Assembly: GCF_007183175.1 (NCBI RefSeq)
Contig: NZ_AP019807.1
Location: 2,972,001-3,036,000, forward strand
DNA: 64,000 nt
From: Microbulbifer sp. GL-2
Lineage (GTDB): Bacteria > Pseudomonadota > Gammaproteobacteria > Pseudomonadales > Cellvibrionaceae
Reading direction: 5' to 3'
Part shown: positions 1 to 9,606 of the stretch, one piece after another
Layout of the letters: the number at the start of each line of letters is the position of its first letter
Position numbering within the stretch: position 1 is the first letter of the stretch
Program-made: the position numbers and the translations under genes
The notes under the pieces: generated by a model
The model's database searches: none
Seen by the model: only the letters and a program-made list of their open reading frames with translations
Told to the model about the DNA's origin: nothing

Positions 1-849
1 AGCCGGCATTTCCCAGCTGCTGACGTCCACACGTGCAAGGCAGCCCTGGGGCAGTACACGCGGTAGATTTTCCAGCAGGCCACCTCCGGTGATATGACTC
101 AGTGCATTTACCTGGGCGCTCTTCATCAATTGCAGAAGGCTTTTCACATAGATGCGGGTGGGAGCCATCAGGGCCTTGGCTAAGGTTTCACCGCCCAGGT
201 CTTCCTGAAGATCGGCATCGCGGACTTCCAGCACTTTGCGGATCAGTGAGTAGCCGTTGGAGTGTGGGCCGCTGGAAGCTAGGCCGATTAATACGTCGCC
301 ACTTTTTACTTTGCTGCCATCAATGATCTCTGACTTTTCTACGACACCGGTGCAGAAACCGGCCAGGTCGTAATCGTCACCTTCATACATGCCCGGCATT
401 TCGGCAGTTTCGCCTCCCACCAGAGCGCAGCCGGCAAGTTCACAGCCTTTGCCTATGCCAGAGACCACTTCTGTCGCGATATCTACATTGAGTTTGCCTG
501 TGGCGTAGTAGTCGAGGAAGAAAAGGGGCTCGGCGCCGGCGACAATTAGGTCGTTGACACACATGGCAACCAGGTCAATACCAATGCTGTCGTGGATCCC
601 AAGGTCCATCGCCAGGCGTAACTTGGTACCCACACCGTCGGTGCCAGAAACCAAAACAGGTTCTTTATAACCAGAGGGCAATTGGCACAAGGCGCCAAAT
701 CCGCCCAGGCCACCCATCACTTCCGGGCGGGAAGTGCGTTTGGCCACATGTTTGATACGCTCTACCAGTGCGTTACCCGCGTCGATATCGACACCGGCAT
801 CTTTATAAGAGAGGGATGTTTGAGTGGATTGCGGCTTGGAATCGCTCAT
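1..849 (-). CDS. purM: Phosphoribosylformylglycinamidine cyclo-ligase, 3' end cut by window edge
   Basis: AIR synthetase performs the fifth step of de novo purine synthesis in the cytoplasm: ATP-dependent ring closure of FGAM to AIR. Reading the minus strand from the ATG at 849 gives 283 codons that stay open to base 1, so the C-terminus is missing; the family is about 350 residues. Visible family motifs are GTDGVGTKL near residue 70, the segment with DLIVAGAEPLFFLDYYA near 100, and GGETAEMPGMY near 140. It is divergent from the DUF2066-hda pair. purN usually follows purM in related bacteria and would lie beyond the left edge. Identification is secure; only the end is unseen. Confidence 0.96.
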   Translation of the reverse strand, partial: MSDSKPQSTQTSLSYKDAGVDIDAGNALVERIKHVAKRTSRPEVMGGLGGFGALCQLPSGYKEPVLVSGTDGVGTKLRLAMDLGIHDSIGIDLVAMCVNDLIVAGAEPLFFLDYYATGKLNVDIATEVVSGIGKGCELAGCALVGGETAEMPGMYEGDDYDLAGFCTGVVEKSEIIDGSKVKSGDVLIGLASSGPHSNGYSLIRKVLEVRDADLQEDLGGETLAKALMAPTRIYVKSLLQLMKSAQVNALSHITGGGLLENLPRVLPQGCLARVDVSSWEMPA

Positions 850-1125
850 GATTCTTCCTGCGGTGGGTATTCGAAGGGCGCGTATTCTAGCTGGGTCTTG
901 CCTCGGTAGCCACGCCCAGACGGTATCTCATTAGGCGAATATGGAATTTATCTCCAGGTTAGCCCGTTGAAATACACGAATAGTGAGAACTCGGGGCTGA
1001 GAGAAGTCGCTGACGCTGATACAATAGCTCCAATTTTTATCCTAACCGTGGATTTTGGCGTCTTGCGCACCAATAACAATTTCGTGCAAGCTCACGGGGT
1101 GGAATGAGGTTTGGAGATAAATCCT

Positions 1126-2223
1126 ATGCACAAGCTGCTCCGGCAGGGATTGGTGTTGCAGTTACTGGCACTGCTTTTCGGTGTCCTAATCCTACCAGTA
1201 CAGGCTCGAGTAATCTCGGATCTGTACGAAGTGGTCGAAGCTGTGCCCAGTCGTGGCACTACCGACCGCGCTGCTGCGGGTAGCCGAGGCCTCGAGCGGG
1301 TATTTGTGCGCGTCACCGGGGATGCCACAGTTGGCAACAATCCCAATCTGAAGTCGCTCTTGCCGAAGGCCCAGCAGTTTGTCCAAGGTTATCGCTACAC
1401 CAGCGAGAACAATCAGCTGTATCTCCACCTTTCTTTTGATCCCCAGGCTGTTTCCAGGCAGGTTCACCAGCTGGGTTTACCGATGTGGCCCAACAATCGC
1501 CCTGGCACTTTGATCTGGCTGGCAGTGGACACTCTTCAGGATGGTCGCAGTATTCTTCGGGAAGAGGATGCCCCGGAACTTTTCTCCGTACTTGAGGCGA
1601 TGGCGATAGAGCGCGGTGTTCCCCTGGATTTCCCAGTTATGGATCTTAATGATCAGCGTAACATGCCCGTGGGCTCGCTTTGGGCCCAGGATGAGGCGGC
1701 TGCGGAGCGGGCAGGTCTGCGCTACAGCCCCGATGCCACCCTGATGGGGCGTTTATTACAGGCCTCCGGTCGCCGCTGGCAGGCGGACTGGCTGTTGATA
1801 CATGGCGGCCGCAGCTATGCATTTGATAGTAATGGCGGTTCTTTGGAAGAGGTTGCTCTGCGTGGGGTTAACTACATGGCTAACCTGTTAGCCCAACGCT
1901 ATGCAGTGCGGCCGGAAGGGCAGGACTCTGAAGCGGGGGCGGTTATTGTGGAGCTGTCCGGTGTGAGTAGTTTTGCTGACTATTCCGAGGCTTCAACTTA
2001 TCTGCAGGGGTTGGCCCAGGTGAGTAGTGCACAGTTGCTATCCGTAGAGGGTGATCAGATGCGTCTGGCATTGGTTTCTTCCGTGGGATTGCGCAACCTG
2101 CGCGATGCCCTTGCGCTGAATCATAAATTGCGGGCACAGGGTGACGGGGATGCCATTGACTTGAATGGAAACCGGGCACCACTGGGCAGCGTTGATAATC
2201 CGTTGCGTTATCGCTGGGACTGA
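1126..2223 (+). CDS. DUF2066 domain-containing exported protein
   Basis: A conserved gammaproteobacterial protein of unknown biochemical role, commonly encoded between purM and hda. The 365-residue product begins with a hydrophobic signal-like segment (residues about 2-27, ending PVQA), followed by a segment with YEVVEAVPSRGTTDRAA and a mixed alpha/beta body. A TTG 15 bases upstream is also open. I chose the ATG at 1126 because a GGAG lies 9 bases before it and the signal sequence then starts at the N-terminus. The gene ends 1 base before the hda start codon, so the two are probably cotranscribed. In Pseudomonas a PerM-type permease gene sits between them; it is absent here. The function is not known. 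Confidence 0.85.
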   Translation: MHKLLRQGLVLQLLALLFGVLILPVQARVISDLYEVVEAVPSRGTTDRAAAGSRGLERVFVRVTGDATVGNNPNLKSLLPKAQQFVQGYRYTSENNQLYLHLSFDPQAVSRQVHQLGLPMWPNNRPGTLIWLAVDTLQDGRSILREEDAPELFSVLEAMAIERGVPLDFPVMDLNDQRNMPVGSLWAQDEAAAERAGLRYSPDATLMGRLLQASGRRWQADWLLIHGGRSYAFDSNGGSLEEVALRGVNYMANLLAQRYAVRPEGQDSEAGAVIVELSGVSSFADYSEASTYLQGLAQVSSAQLLSVEGDQMRLALVSSVGLRNLRDALALNHKLRAQGDGDAIDLNGNRAPLGSVDNPLRYRWD

Positions 2224-2224
2224 G

Positions 2225-2938
2225 ATGAGTATTCCGCAACAGTTGCCGTTGGGTGTCTCCCTGCGGGATGATGCCACTTTCGATAACTTCTACCTGTCCG
2301 AGTTAGACCCTAACCGCCAGGTTGTTGCCTTGTTGCAGTCATTCGCCAGTGGGCAAAATCCTGAATCGGCTGTTTATATTTGGGGGGATGCCGGTAGCGG
2401 TGTCAGTCACCTGTTGCAGTCAGCTTGCCAAAGTGCTGAGGCCAATGGTCGCACTTTCCAATACCTGCCCATGGCCGAGCTGATGGCAATGGACCCCGCG
2501 GTTATCCTTGATGGTCTGGAGCAGTTGGACCTGGTTTGTATTGATGATCTGCACCTATTGGAGGGGCAGTCGCAATGGCAGACAGCTATGTTTCACCTGT
2601 ACAACCGAGTCCGGGATAGCGGCAGGCAGCTTCTGCTTGGGTCGCGTAAGTCGCCCCGCGGGATGGATATAGCCCTTGCAGACCTGCAATCTCGCCTTCA
2701 GTGGGCTCTGGTATTCCAGCTCCAGCCCATGAACGATAAAGACAAAGTTGCCGCTTTGCGCAGGCGCAGCCGTTTGCGAGGTTTTGACTTGCCTGAGGAT
2801 GTAGCACAGTACATTTTGCACCGCGCACCGAGGGACACCCGGGCACTATTTTTATGTCTGGAACAGCTGGACAGGGCTTCCCTGATGGCCCAGCGTAAAA
2901 TCACTATCCCCTTCGTAAAGCAGGTGCTGGATATTTAG
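2225..2938 (+). CDS. hda: DnaA regulatory inactivator Hda
   Basis: Hda is a DnaA-like AAA+ protein that works with the DNA-loaded beta clamp to stimulate ATP hydrolysis by DnaA after initiation. The 237-residue product starts MSIPQQLPLGVSL, which carries the N-terminal clamp-binding motif type (QLPLGV, residues about 6-11). It continues with a Walker A region GDAGSGVSHLL, a Walker B region CIDDLHLL, a sensor 1 region and an arginine-finger region RSRLRGFDLP. The Walker A lysine position is valine, which is unusual. The ATG at 2225 lies directly after the TGA of the DUF2066 gene; an upstream in-frame extension lies inside that gene and was rejected. Size and domain content fit Hda and not DnaA, since the DNA-binding domain IV is absent. 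Confidence 0.93.
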   Translation: MSIPQQLPLGVSLRDDATFDNFYLSELDPNRQVVALLQSFASGQNPESAVYIWGDAGSGVSHLLQSACQSAEANGRTFQYLPMAELMAMDPAVILDGLEQLDLVCIDDLHLLEGQSQWQTAMFHLYNRVRDSGRQLLLGSRKSPRGMDIALADLQSRLQWALVFQLQPMNDKDKVAALRRRSRLRGFDLPEDVAQYILHRAPRDTRALFLCLEQLDRASLMAQRKITIPFVKQVLDI

Positions 2939-3161
2939 CTGGAAGGACAACCCCGCCCGGCGCCATGCCGCGCCGGCTGTCTCTCCTTGAATTGATTTCA
3001 GCTGCCTGTTCCTTGCTTCCTACCCTTATGGGCGCTCGTCCGTATATGTTTTTCCTTTGAATTTTCCTCCGGCCACAGTATCAAGTGGTGACGGCCTTAG
3101 GGTTCGTGTGTGAATTGTTGCCTTTGCTTACTTCCAAGGCTCATAGTCCGAGGAGAGTGAT

Positions 3162-4097
3162 ATGCCAAATGTTCATAGAATCCTCTATGTGAGCCACGCT
3201 GCCGAAGATGAAAGTAGCGGTTTGTTACAGGCATTTGCCGTTGCCCGTAACAATCATGCGGAAATCAAGGTGCTACTGGTTTGCCCGGCGGTACCTGAGG
3301 GCTTTGAGGAATTCAGTGAACTGTGTGAAGAAGCCATGCTTGAGCGGGTGAGGGGGGAGATTGATTCCGCTCAGGAGCGAATGAACCTGCCCAGGGACCA
3401 GCTCAAGTTGGAAATTGAGTCTGACTGCGGTCCTCGTCCGGCTGAGCGGGTGATCCGCCGGGTCCTGACCGGTGGTTATGATCTGGTGATCAAAAATGTG
3501 GAGGGCCGCACCCAACGTAAAGGCTTTAAAGCCATTGACATGGAGCTGCTGCGTAAGTGCCCCTGCCCGGTGTGGTTATGCCGACCGATAGAGCGAACCC
3601 ACACCGAAATTCGGGTGGCGGTAGCAATTGACCCCGACTGTGGAGAAGCCAGCACGTATGATCTGGCAATTCGCCTGTTGCGATGGTCTCGGGTACTGGC
3701 CGACAGCTGTAGCGGTACCCTGCATGTAATTTCCTGCTGGGATTACGATGTGGATGAGTACCTGCGTCGCCATTTTCCCCTGAGTGCCTCTGAAGAGGAA
3801 TTGGATCGAGCCACTGAGGCGGCACGTGCCCAACATCGTTCAAAACTGGATGTTCTGATCCGGGCGGCGGGTATCGGCGGTGATATGCAGGTCCATCATG
3901 TAATTGCCCACCCGGATAATTATATTCCGCTGCTGATCGATGAAGAGCAGCTCGATTTACTGGTGATGGGAACCATTGGGCGTACGGGAATTCCCGGGTT
4001 TATTATGGGCAATACTGCAGAGAATATTTTACAGAAAGTCGGTTGCTCGCTTCTTGCTTTAAAGCCCAGTGATTTTGAGTCCCCCATCAAGGTTTAA
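3162..4097 (+). CDS. Tandem universal stress protein (UspE-like)
   Basis: A 311-residue protein with two UspA folds in tandem, residues about 4-145 and 150-305. The second domain ends in the nucleotide-binding signature G-x2-G-x9-G-N: VMGTIGRTGIPGFIMGN, followed by TAENIL. This points to ATP binding in the C-terminal half, while the first half has lost that signature. Tandem Usp proteins of this size act in stress survival in the cytoplasm; the exact role is not predictable. A GAGGAG ribosome site precedes the ATG by about 7 bases. The gene stands alone, with 220 bases after hda and an AT-rich spacer behind it. Confidence 0.88.
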   Translation: MPNVHRILYVSHAAEDESSGLLQAFAVARNNHAEIKVLLVCPAVPEGFEEFSELCEEAMLERVRGEIDSAQERMNLPRDQLKLEIESDCGPRPAERVIRRVLTGGYDLVIKNVEGRTQRKGFKAIDMELLRKCPCPVWLCRPIERTHTEIRVAVAIDPDCGEASTYDLAIRLLRWSRVLADSCSGTLHVISCWDYDVDEYLRRHFPLSASEEELDRATEAARAQHRSKLDVLIRAAGIGGDMQVHHVIAHPDNYIPLLIDEEQLDLLVMGTIGRTGIPGFIMGNTAENILQKVGCSLLALKPSDFESPIKV

Positions 4098-4678
4098 TAA
4101 CAAGCGAATCGTGCATGTGAGTGCATATTAAATGCAATGAGAATGTCTCTTAAAAATCACCTGAATACTATTTTAACTTTATTCGATAATTTTCCCCATT
4201 TATGAATGGCCATATTATTAAGTTCCATCAATTACGGCTCGGTTACTTATTTTTTTGAATGCATATTTAATTTAACAAATTTTATATAAGAACTAGTGCC
4301 CTAATTTTTCGGACTGGCTGAGCTGGAATTTGATATTTGGTGACTTTGGGGTTAGGGATAACAACTGAAGATGAATTGAGAAAACCTGAGTTATTCATAA
4401 AGCTCACAGTGTGGCATAGACGAATGATCCTTATTTCTAGTCATTGTAAATACTTAAACAAAGGTCGGGTAGCTTGGAGGATTAGATTGTTACTTGGTAC
4501 CAATTAATTTTTTTTTCACACTAAGGAGTTGCCAGAAGGTTGTAGTTTTCTTTTGAATCCTCTGGAATTTGCATTTTGTCGCTTAACTCAACTAGTTCGG
4601 CGCACCCTAAAGGCTGGATGCTTGTACCTTGCTTGGTGATAGAGTGAGAATGGGGGTACAAATTTGGAGGAACTGATA
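4098..4678. other. AT-rich intergenic spacer
   Basis: About 580 bases, clearly more AT-rich than the genes on either side. I see no open frame with coding character, no RNA gene and no convincing hairpin with a T tract. The end holds the GGAGG ribosome site of the next gene at 4666-4670. Confidence 0.6.
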
Positions 4679-6496
4679 ATGATAAAAAGGATAGCTAAAT
4701 GGTTTGGCGGGATACTATTACTCGGAGTTGTGGCAGTTTCAGTCTTTGCTGTCAATGCGATCTATTTTAAACCTTGGTCCATCAATGTGTATTTCGAGCG
4801 CGCCTTTATCAAGCTCGGTAGTACCAGTCCGGAAATTCTCTCGCAGCTACGGATATTAGAGCAATTTGGAATTGATGGACACAATGCCCGTCTGGATGAT
4901 GTCTCTGAAGAAGAGCAGCAACGCCAGATGAAAATGATTAAGGATGAGCTTGCAGTGTTGCACGAGTATGATCGTGAGGCACTCAATGGGCAGAAGGCAA
5001 TTTCCTATGATGTGTTCGCCCACTTTCTAGGCAACATGGTGGAGGGGGAGCGGTGGAAGTATCATAATTATCCGCTTAACCAGATGTTTGGTGTACAAAA
5101 CAGCCTGCCGGAATTTCTTGCTGAGGTGCACCAGATCAATAATATCAAGGAAGCCGACTATTACCTCTCCCGCCTGAGTGAAGTCGATAGAAAATTTTCC
5201 CAGGTACTTGATGGGCTCAGGATTCGAGAGCAGACAAAAATCTTGCCACCTCGCTTTGTTATCGACAGCGTATTAGAGGAAATGAGAGGCTTCATCTCCG
5301 CTCCCCCTCATGAAAATATACTCTATACCTCTCTGCAGGAGCGTTTGGATAAAATTGATGCGCTACCGGATCAGGAACGCACGCGTATTTTGGGTAGGGG
5401 TGAGGCCTTGATTGATGCAGAAGTTTACCCTGCATACAGGAGCCTGATTGCCTATTACAGGGAGTTGCAACCCATGGTCTATGAAAATAATGGGGTCTGG
5501 GCATTACCGGATGGCGATGAATTTTATGCCTACCAGGTCCGTAGTCATACTACTACGGACTTGGCGCCCTCAGAACTGCACCGTATTGGTCTAGAAGAAG
5601 TGGCGCGTATAGAGGGGGAGATGAATCGGATTTTTGCCTCTGTTGGCCAGGATAGCGGCAGTATTAGTGTGCGTTTTGCAGGTATTAATAATGACCCTCA
5701 ATTTCTCTATGAAGACTCTGATCAGGGCCGCGAGCAAATCATTGCAGACTATCAGGCAATGATTGATGAGGTGAATGCCGGCCTGGGGGATTACTTTGAT
5801 ATAAAACCGGCAATGGGTGTTGAGGTTCGGCGCGTGCCTGAATTTAAGGAGCAAGGTGCTCCAGGCGCTTACTATAATCCCCCTGCCATGGATGGTTCTC
5901 GTCCCGGTGTGTTTTACGCAAACCTGCGCGATGTACACGAGACGAAAAAATTTGGAATGCGCACTCTGGCCTATCACGAGGCGGTTCCCGGTCATCACTT
6001 TCAATTGGCGATTGCCCAGGAATTAAAGGGTGTGCCTACTTTCCGAAAAATGGGGTTGTTTACAGCATACGCTGAAGGCTGGGCCCTCTATGCGGAGCAG
6101 GTAGCTAAGGAGGCCGGCTTCCAGGAGAACCCCTATGATGACCTGGGGCGTTTGCAGGCTGAAATGTTTCGTGCCGTGCGTTTGGTTGTGGATACCGGTT
6201 TGCACTACAAGCGCTGGAGCCGTGAAGAAGCCATTGAATATATGGTGGAAAAAACTGGCATGACGGAAACTGAGGTCACTACCGAGATTGAACGCTATCT
6301 GGTAATGCCGGGTCAGGCACTGGCTTATAAAGCCGGGATGTTAAAGATTCTGGAACTACGTGAGAAAGCGAAAGGAAAATTAGGTGGAGCGTTTGATATT
6401 CGACAATTCCATAATTTGGTTTTGACTAATGGCGCACTGCCATTAGCTGTGCTGGAGCAGCAGGTGGATAGCTGGATTGCTGCTAAAAAGGGATAA
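4679..6496 (+). CDS. DUF885 family metallopeptidase, membrane-anchored
   Basis: A predicted zinc metallopeptidase of the DUF885 family (M32-like fold), 605 residues. It opens with a positively charged start and one hydrophobic helix (MIKRIAKWFGG then LLLGVVAVSVFAV), so it is probably anchored to the membrane facing the periplasm; no lipobox is seen. The active site motif HEAVPGHH is near residue 433, followed about 25 residues later by a segment with YAEGWALYAE that supplies the third ligand. The ATG at 4679 has GGAGG 8 bases upstream; a TTG at 4664 overlaps that ribosome site and was rejected. The gene converges on a close paralogue at 6580 with a shared terminator. The substrate is unknown, probably peptides. 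Confidence 0.87.
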   Translation: MIKRIAKWFGGILLLGVVAVSVFAVNAIYFKPWSINVYFERAFIKLGSTSPEILSQLRILEQFGIDGHNARLDDVSEEEQQRQMKMIKDELAVLHEYDREALNGQKAISYDVFAHFLGNMVEGERWKYHNYPLNQMFGVQNSLPEFLAEVHQINNIKEADYYLSRLSEVDRKFSQVLDGLRIREQTKILPPRFVIDSVLEEMRGFISAPPHENILYTSLQERLDKIDALPDQERTRILGRGEALIDAEVYPAYRSLIAYYRELQPMVYENNGVWALPDGDEFYAYQVRSHTTTDLAPSELHRIGLEEVARIEGEMNRIFASVGQDSGSISVRFAGINNDPQFLYEDSDQGREQIIADYQAMIDEVNAGLGDYFDIKPAMGVEVRRVPEFKEQGAPGAYYNPPAMDGSRPGVFYANLRDVHETKKFGMRTLAYHEAVPGHHFQLAIAQELKGVPTFRKMGLFTAYAEGWALYAEQVAKEAGFQENPYDDLGRLQAEMFRAVRLVVDTGLHYKRWSREEAIEYMVEKTGMTETEVTTEIERYLVMPGQALAYKAGMLKILELREKAKGKLGGAFDIRQFHNLVLTNGALPLAVLEQQVDSWIAAKKG

Positions 6497-6516
6497 ATAT
6501 TATTTGTTTCCCTGAT

Positions 6517-6548
6517 AAAAAAGGCCGCCCAACAGGGCGGCCTTTTTT
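6517..6548. terminator. Bidirectional intrinsic terminator
   Basis: A perfect 10-bp stem (AAGGCCGCCC / GGGCGGCCTT, 6521-6530 and 6535-6544) with an AACA loop, preceded by an A run and followed by a T run. It lies between two convergent DUF885 genes and can end transcription from both sides. Confidence 0.9.
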
Positions 6549-6579
6549 GGTTTTACAGAAGCTGCTTTTCAGAACGCAA

Positions 6580-8451
6580 TTAGCTATTTGCTTTCACTTT
6601 AGCGACCCACTCATTCACGAGCTGTTCCAGTACATCGAGGGGGACTGCACCGTTAGCCAGGATAGTATCGTGGAAGCCGCGAACATCGAATTTGTCCCCA
6701 AGCTCCGCTTTGGACTTCTCGCGCAATTCGACAATTTTCAACATGCCGATCTTGTAAGCGGTTGCCTGACCGGGCATGACGATATAGCGCTCAATGGCTT
6801 TAACCACATCACCTTTAGGATTTGGGGTGTTTTCTACCAGGTAGTTGATAGCATCTTCACGGGTCCATTTCTTAGCGTGGAGACCGGTATCCACTACCAG
6901 GCGACCTGCACGCCATAGTTCCATAGCCAGGCGACCAAAGTCGGAGTAGGGGTCTTCATAGAAACCCAGCTCTTTAGGCACCAGTTCAGAGTACAGGCCC
7001 CAGCCTTCGGTGTAAGCGGTATAGCCGCCGTATTTACGGAACTTGGGAATGCCTTGTAGTTCCTGGGCGATGGAAAGCTGCATATGATGGCCAGGTATGC
7101 CTTCATGGTAAGCCAGTGCTTCCATTTGGTAGGAGGGCATATCTTCCATGTTATAGAGGTTGGCGTAGTAAATGCCAGGGCGGGAGCCGTCTGGAGCCGG
7201 GCGCTGATAGAAGGCCTTCCCTGCGGATTTTTCGCGGAAGGGTTCCACTGCCCTTACATCCAGGTCTGCCTTGGGCTTGGTGATAAACAGCTCATCCAGG
7301 CGACCCTTCATGGTATCGATAATAGCGGTGGCCTTTTCCAGGTACTCCGCCTTACCTTCCTCGGAAGTGGGGTAATAGAACTGCTTGTCAGTACGCATGA
7401 ACTCGAAGAATTCCTGCAGGTTACCTTCAAACTCTACCTTACGCATGATCTCGCGCATTTCGTCGTGGATACGCGCAACTTCTTTGAGGCCGGTTTGATG
7501 GATCTCGTCGGCGGTCATATCTGTGGTGGTATATACACCCAGGCGGAATTTGTAGAAGTCATCACCGTCTGCCAGCTTCCAGGCGCCGTCATCGGTGGTG
7601 GCTTTTTTCTCAAGTTCCTGCAGGTAGCTGATCAGCTTTTCGTAGGCGGGCCCCGCGCTCTTTGTCAGCGCAGAGCTGGCTTTGCTGATTAGCGCTTTTT
7701 TCTGCTCTTTGGTGATTTCCAGCTTTTCCACTTTGCCTTTGAAATCTGCAAACAGCGGGCTGTCTTTCTCAGCGTCAAAAGGCGCACCGCTGATCAAATT
7801 GCGAGAATCGCTAATTACGTAAGGAAATACGAATTTCGGCACAATAGTGCCAGCTTCGGCATTTGCCTTGAGGTTCTCTTCCAGTTGAGAGAAGTATTTC
7901 GGCATTGCATTCAAGCGAGCGATGTAAGCCTCAGCATCACTCACGTCGTCAATGCGATGCTGGCTGATCAGCAGTGAGGCCGCACTTGTGTGAGTGGCAT
8001 ACATTTGGTTAACAGGGTAGTAGTGGTTACGCCACTTATAGCCCTCGATATCCTGTTCCAGGTTGCGCTTAGCCAGGCTCAGGCTCAAGCGGGTGGCTTC
8101 ATCCAATGTAGAGGGATCAATTTTTTTCAACTCGGCCAATTGTCGCTTGTCGATCTCCAGGGTTTCTTTGGCGAACTCCGGGGAGAGGTCGTCCCATTTA
8201 TCGTAATCTTCTTTTTTACCCAGGAACGTTTTGTATTCGGGGCTGCGGGAAAGATGCTCCTGGAAAAAGTCCTCGAACATCTGGTTGACACGCTTGATGG
8301 CTTCCTGGCTCACCTTGCTGGAGCTATCTTGAGTGGCTGTGCTTTCTGAGGCAGTGACGCTTTGCTCGCTTGCGTTTGGGGCGTTGCGGTCACAGCCGCT
8401 GATAACAAGAGCGCTTATGGCGGCCGCGATCAGGGTTGGTTTCAACTTCAT
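6580..8451 (-). CDS. DUF885 family metallopeptidase lipoprotein
   Basis: A 623-residue paralogue of the convergent gene at 4679. The N-terminus is a lipoprotein signal, MKLKPTLIAAAISALVISGC, with the lipid-carrying cysteine at residue 20, so the protein is tethered in the cell envelope. The zinc motif HEGIPGHH is near residue 449, followed by YTEGWGLYSE. The C-terminal third is strongly similar to the neighbour, with shared blocks such as RLVVDTGLH and IERYIVMPGQA. I chose the ATG at 8451 because it starts the signal peptide directly; an upstream in-frame ATG would bury it. It is probably a periplasmic peptidase. The sharing of a terminator and the strong similarity suggest an inverted duplication. 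Confidence 0.88.
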   Translation of the reverse strand: MKLKPTLIAAAISALVISGCDRNAPNASEQSVTASESTATQDSSSKVSQEAIKRVNQMFEDFFQEHLSRSPEYKTFLGKKEDYDKWDDLSPEFAKETLEIDKRQLAELKKIDPSTLDEATRLSLSLAKRNLEQDIEGYKWRNHYYPVNQMYATHTSAASLLISQHRIDDVSDAEAYIARLNAMPKYFSQLEENLKANAEAGTIVPKFVFPYVISDSRNLISGAPFDAEKDSPLFADFKGKVEKLEITKEQKKALISKASSALTKSAGPAYEKLISYLQELEKKATTDDGAWKLADGDDFYKFRLGVYTTTDMTADEIHQTGLKEVARIHDEMREIMRKVEFEGNLQEFFEFMRTDKQFYYPTSEEGKAEYLEKATAIIDTMKGRLDELFITKPKADLDVRAVEPFREKSAGKAFYQRPAPDGSRPGIYYANLYNMEDMPSYQMEALAYHEGIPGHHMQLSIAQELQGIPKFRKYGGYTAYTEGWGLYSELVPKELGFYEDPYSDFGRLAMELWRAGRLVVDTGLHAKKWTREDAINYLVENTPNPKGDVVKAIERYIVMPGQATAYKIGMLKIVELREKSKAELGDKFDVRGFHDTILANGAVPLDVLEQLVNEWVAKVKANS

Positions 8452-8651
8452 GAGTAGTTTCCCAGTATTCGGATAATCGATGCTACATTGTGCCACTCAA
8501 GTGGCATTCTCTAGGTTTTCATTGCTGCGCAAATCGCACTTTGTGCAGTTTCCGAAGCGCATATCAGCAGGTATTGTGCGCACTTGTGCGGCTTTTGGCC
8601 AGGGGCAGTATTTTAGTAGGTAAAAATCAGGGATCTCTCTGTCCCTAAAAT

Positions 8652-8682
8652 AAAAAAAAGCGGGCACCGGGCCCGCTTTTTT
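8652..8682 (-). terminator. Intrinsic terminator of sodB
   Basis: A GC-rich stem AAAAGCGGGC / GCCCGCTTTT with the small loop ACCGG, flanked by an A run on the left that becomes the U tract on the minus strand, 14 bases beyond the sodB stop codon. Confidence 0.88.
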
Positions 8683-8695
8683 ACAGTACTCGCAA

Positions 8696-9277
8696 TTACG
8701 CGAAGTTCTGGTTTACGAAGTCCCAGTTTACCAGGCTCCAGAAAGCTTCCATGTACTTCGGACGCAGGTTGCGGTAATCGATGTAATAAGCATGTTCCCA
8801 CACATCGCAGGTCAGTAGCGGAGTAACACCTTCCTCGGTCAGCGGGGTGGCTGCGTTAGAGGTGTTTACGATAGCGACCGAACCGTCAGCTTTTTTTACC
8901 AGCCAAGTCCATCCAGAGCCGAAGTTGTTCACCGCGCTGGTGGTGAACTCTTCCTTGAACTTGTCAAAGCTACCGAAAGCCGCATTGATGGCTTCGGCAA
9001 TCGCGCCAGAAGCTTCGCCACCGCCGTTGGGGCTCAGGCAGTTCCAGTAGAATGTGTGGTTCCATACCTGGGCGGCATTGTTGAATACGCCACCGGAAGA
9101 GGATTTGATAACTTCTTCCAGGGATTTGTCGGCATCAGCGGTGCCTGCTAACAGGCCATTCAGCTTATCTACGTAAGTTTTGTGGTGTTTGCCGTAATGG
9201 TACTCCAGAGTCTCCTCGGAGATGTGTGGGGCCAGGGCATTCATCGCGTAGGGGAGTTCGGGCAACTCGAAAGCCAT
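8696..9277 (-). CDS. sodB: Superoxide dismutase [Fe]
   Basis: Iron superoxide dismutase converts superoxide to oxygen and hydrogen peroxide in the cytoplasm. The 193-residue product has the usual FeSOD length and motifs: HYGKHHKTYVDKLN near residue 27, AAQVWNHTFYWNC near 67, FGSGWTWLV near 122, and CDVWEHAYYIDYRN near 155. The metal ligands are thus His27, His about 74, Asp about 157 and His about 161. The glutamine-containing AAQVWNHTFYW segment favours iron over manganese. The ATG at 9277 has an AAGGAAGA ribosome site; an upstream extension in the same frame has no such support. The gene is monocistronic with its own terminator. Confidence 0.97.
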   Translation of the reverse strand: MAFELPELPYAMNALAPHISEETLEYHYGKHHKTYVDKLNGLLAGTADADKSLEEVIKSSSGGVFNNAAQVWNHTFYWNCLSPNGGGEASGAIAEAINAAFGSFDKFKEEFTTSAVNNFGSGWTWLVKKADGSVAIVNTSNAATPLTEEGVTPLLTCDVWEHAYYIDYRNLRPKYMEAFWSLVNWDFVNQNFA

Positions 9278-9606
9278 GGTGTCTTCCTTCCTTTGTTTTG
9301 GGGTTATTGGTGAGAGCATTCTACACGCGCCGCATGCGAGAATTAAGCCGGCGCAATGGAATAGGGGAATTTGGGACGATTTCCTCGAACTCAAGGGGGC
9401 GTGTGTGGATAGCAGTGTGCGACTGTCGTCTATTCTTACCAGTGGCCGCTTACTTTTTCGTCAGTTTTTGGTATAAATGCCGCAGAATTCGACGAATCTG
9501 TTTCGGTTTCATTGTCCGATAGCATTGGATTCACCGACGCTTGGCCGGACAGTAAGAACTGGCCAGTATCGAACTCACCAGATTTAGTTACCGGGTGTAT
9601 TAATAC

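Noticed and set aside
682..909. A 75-codon plus-strand open frame opposite purM
   Set aside because: It lies antisense to the well-identified purM gene and has no ribosome site or family features.
7084..7692. A 202-codon plus-strand open frame opposite the second DUF885 gene
   Set aside because: It is an antisense shadow of a gene with a clear lipobox and zinc motif; no family features of its own.
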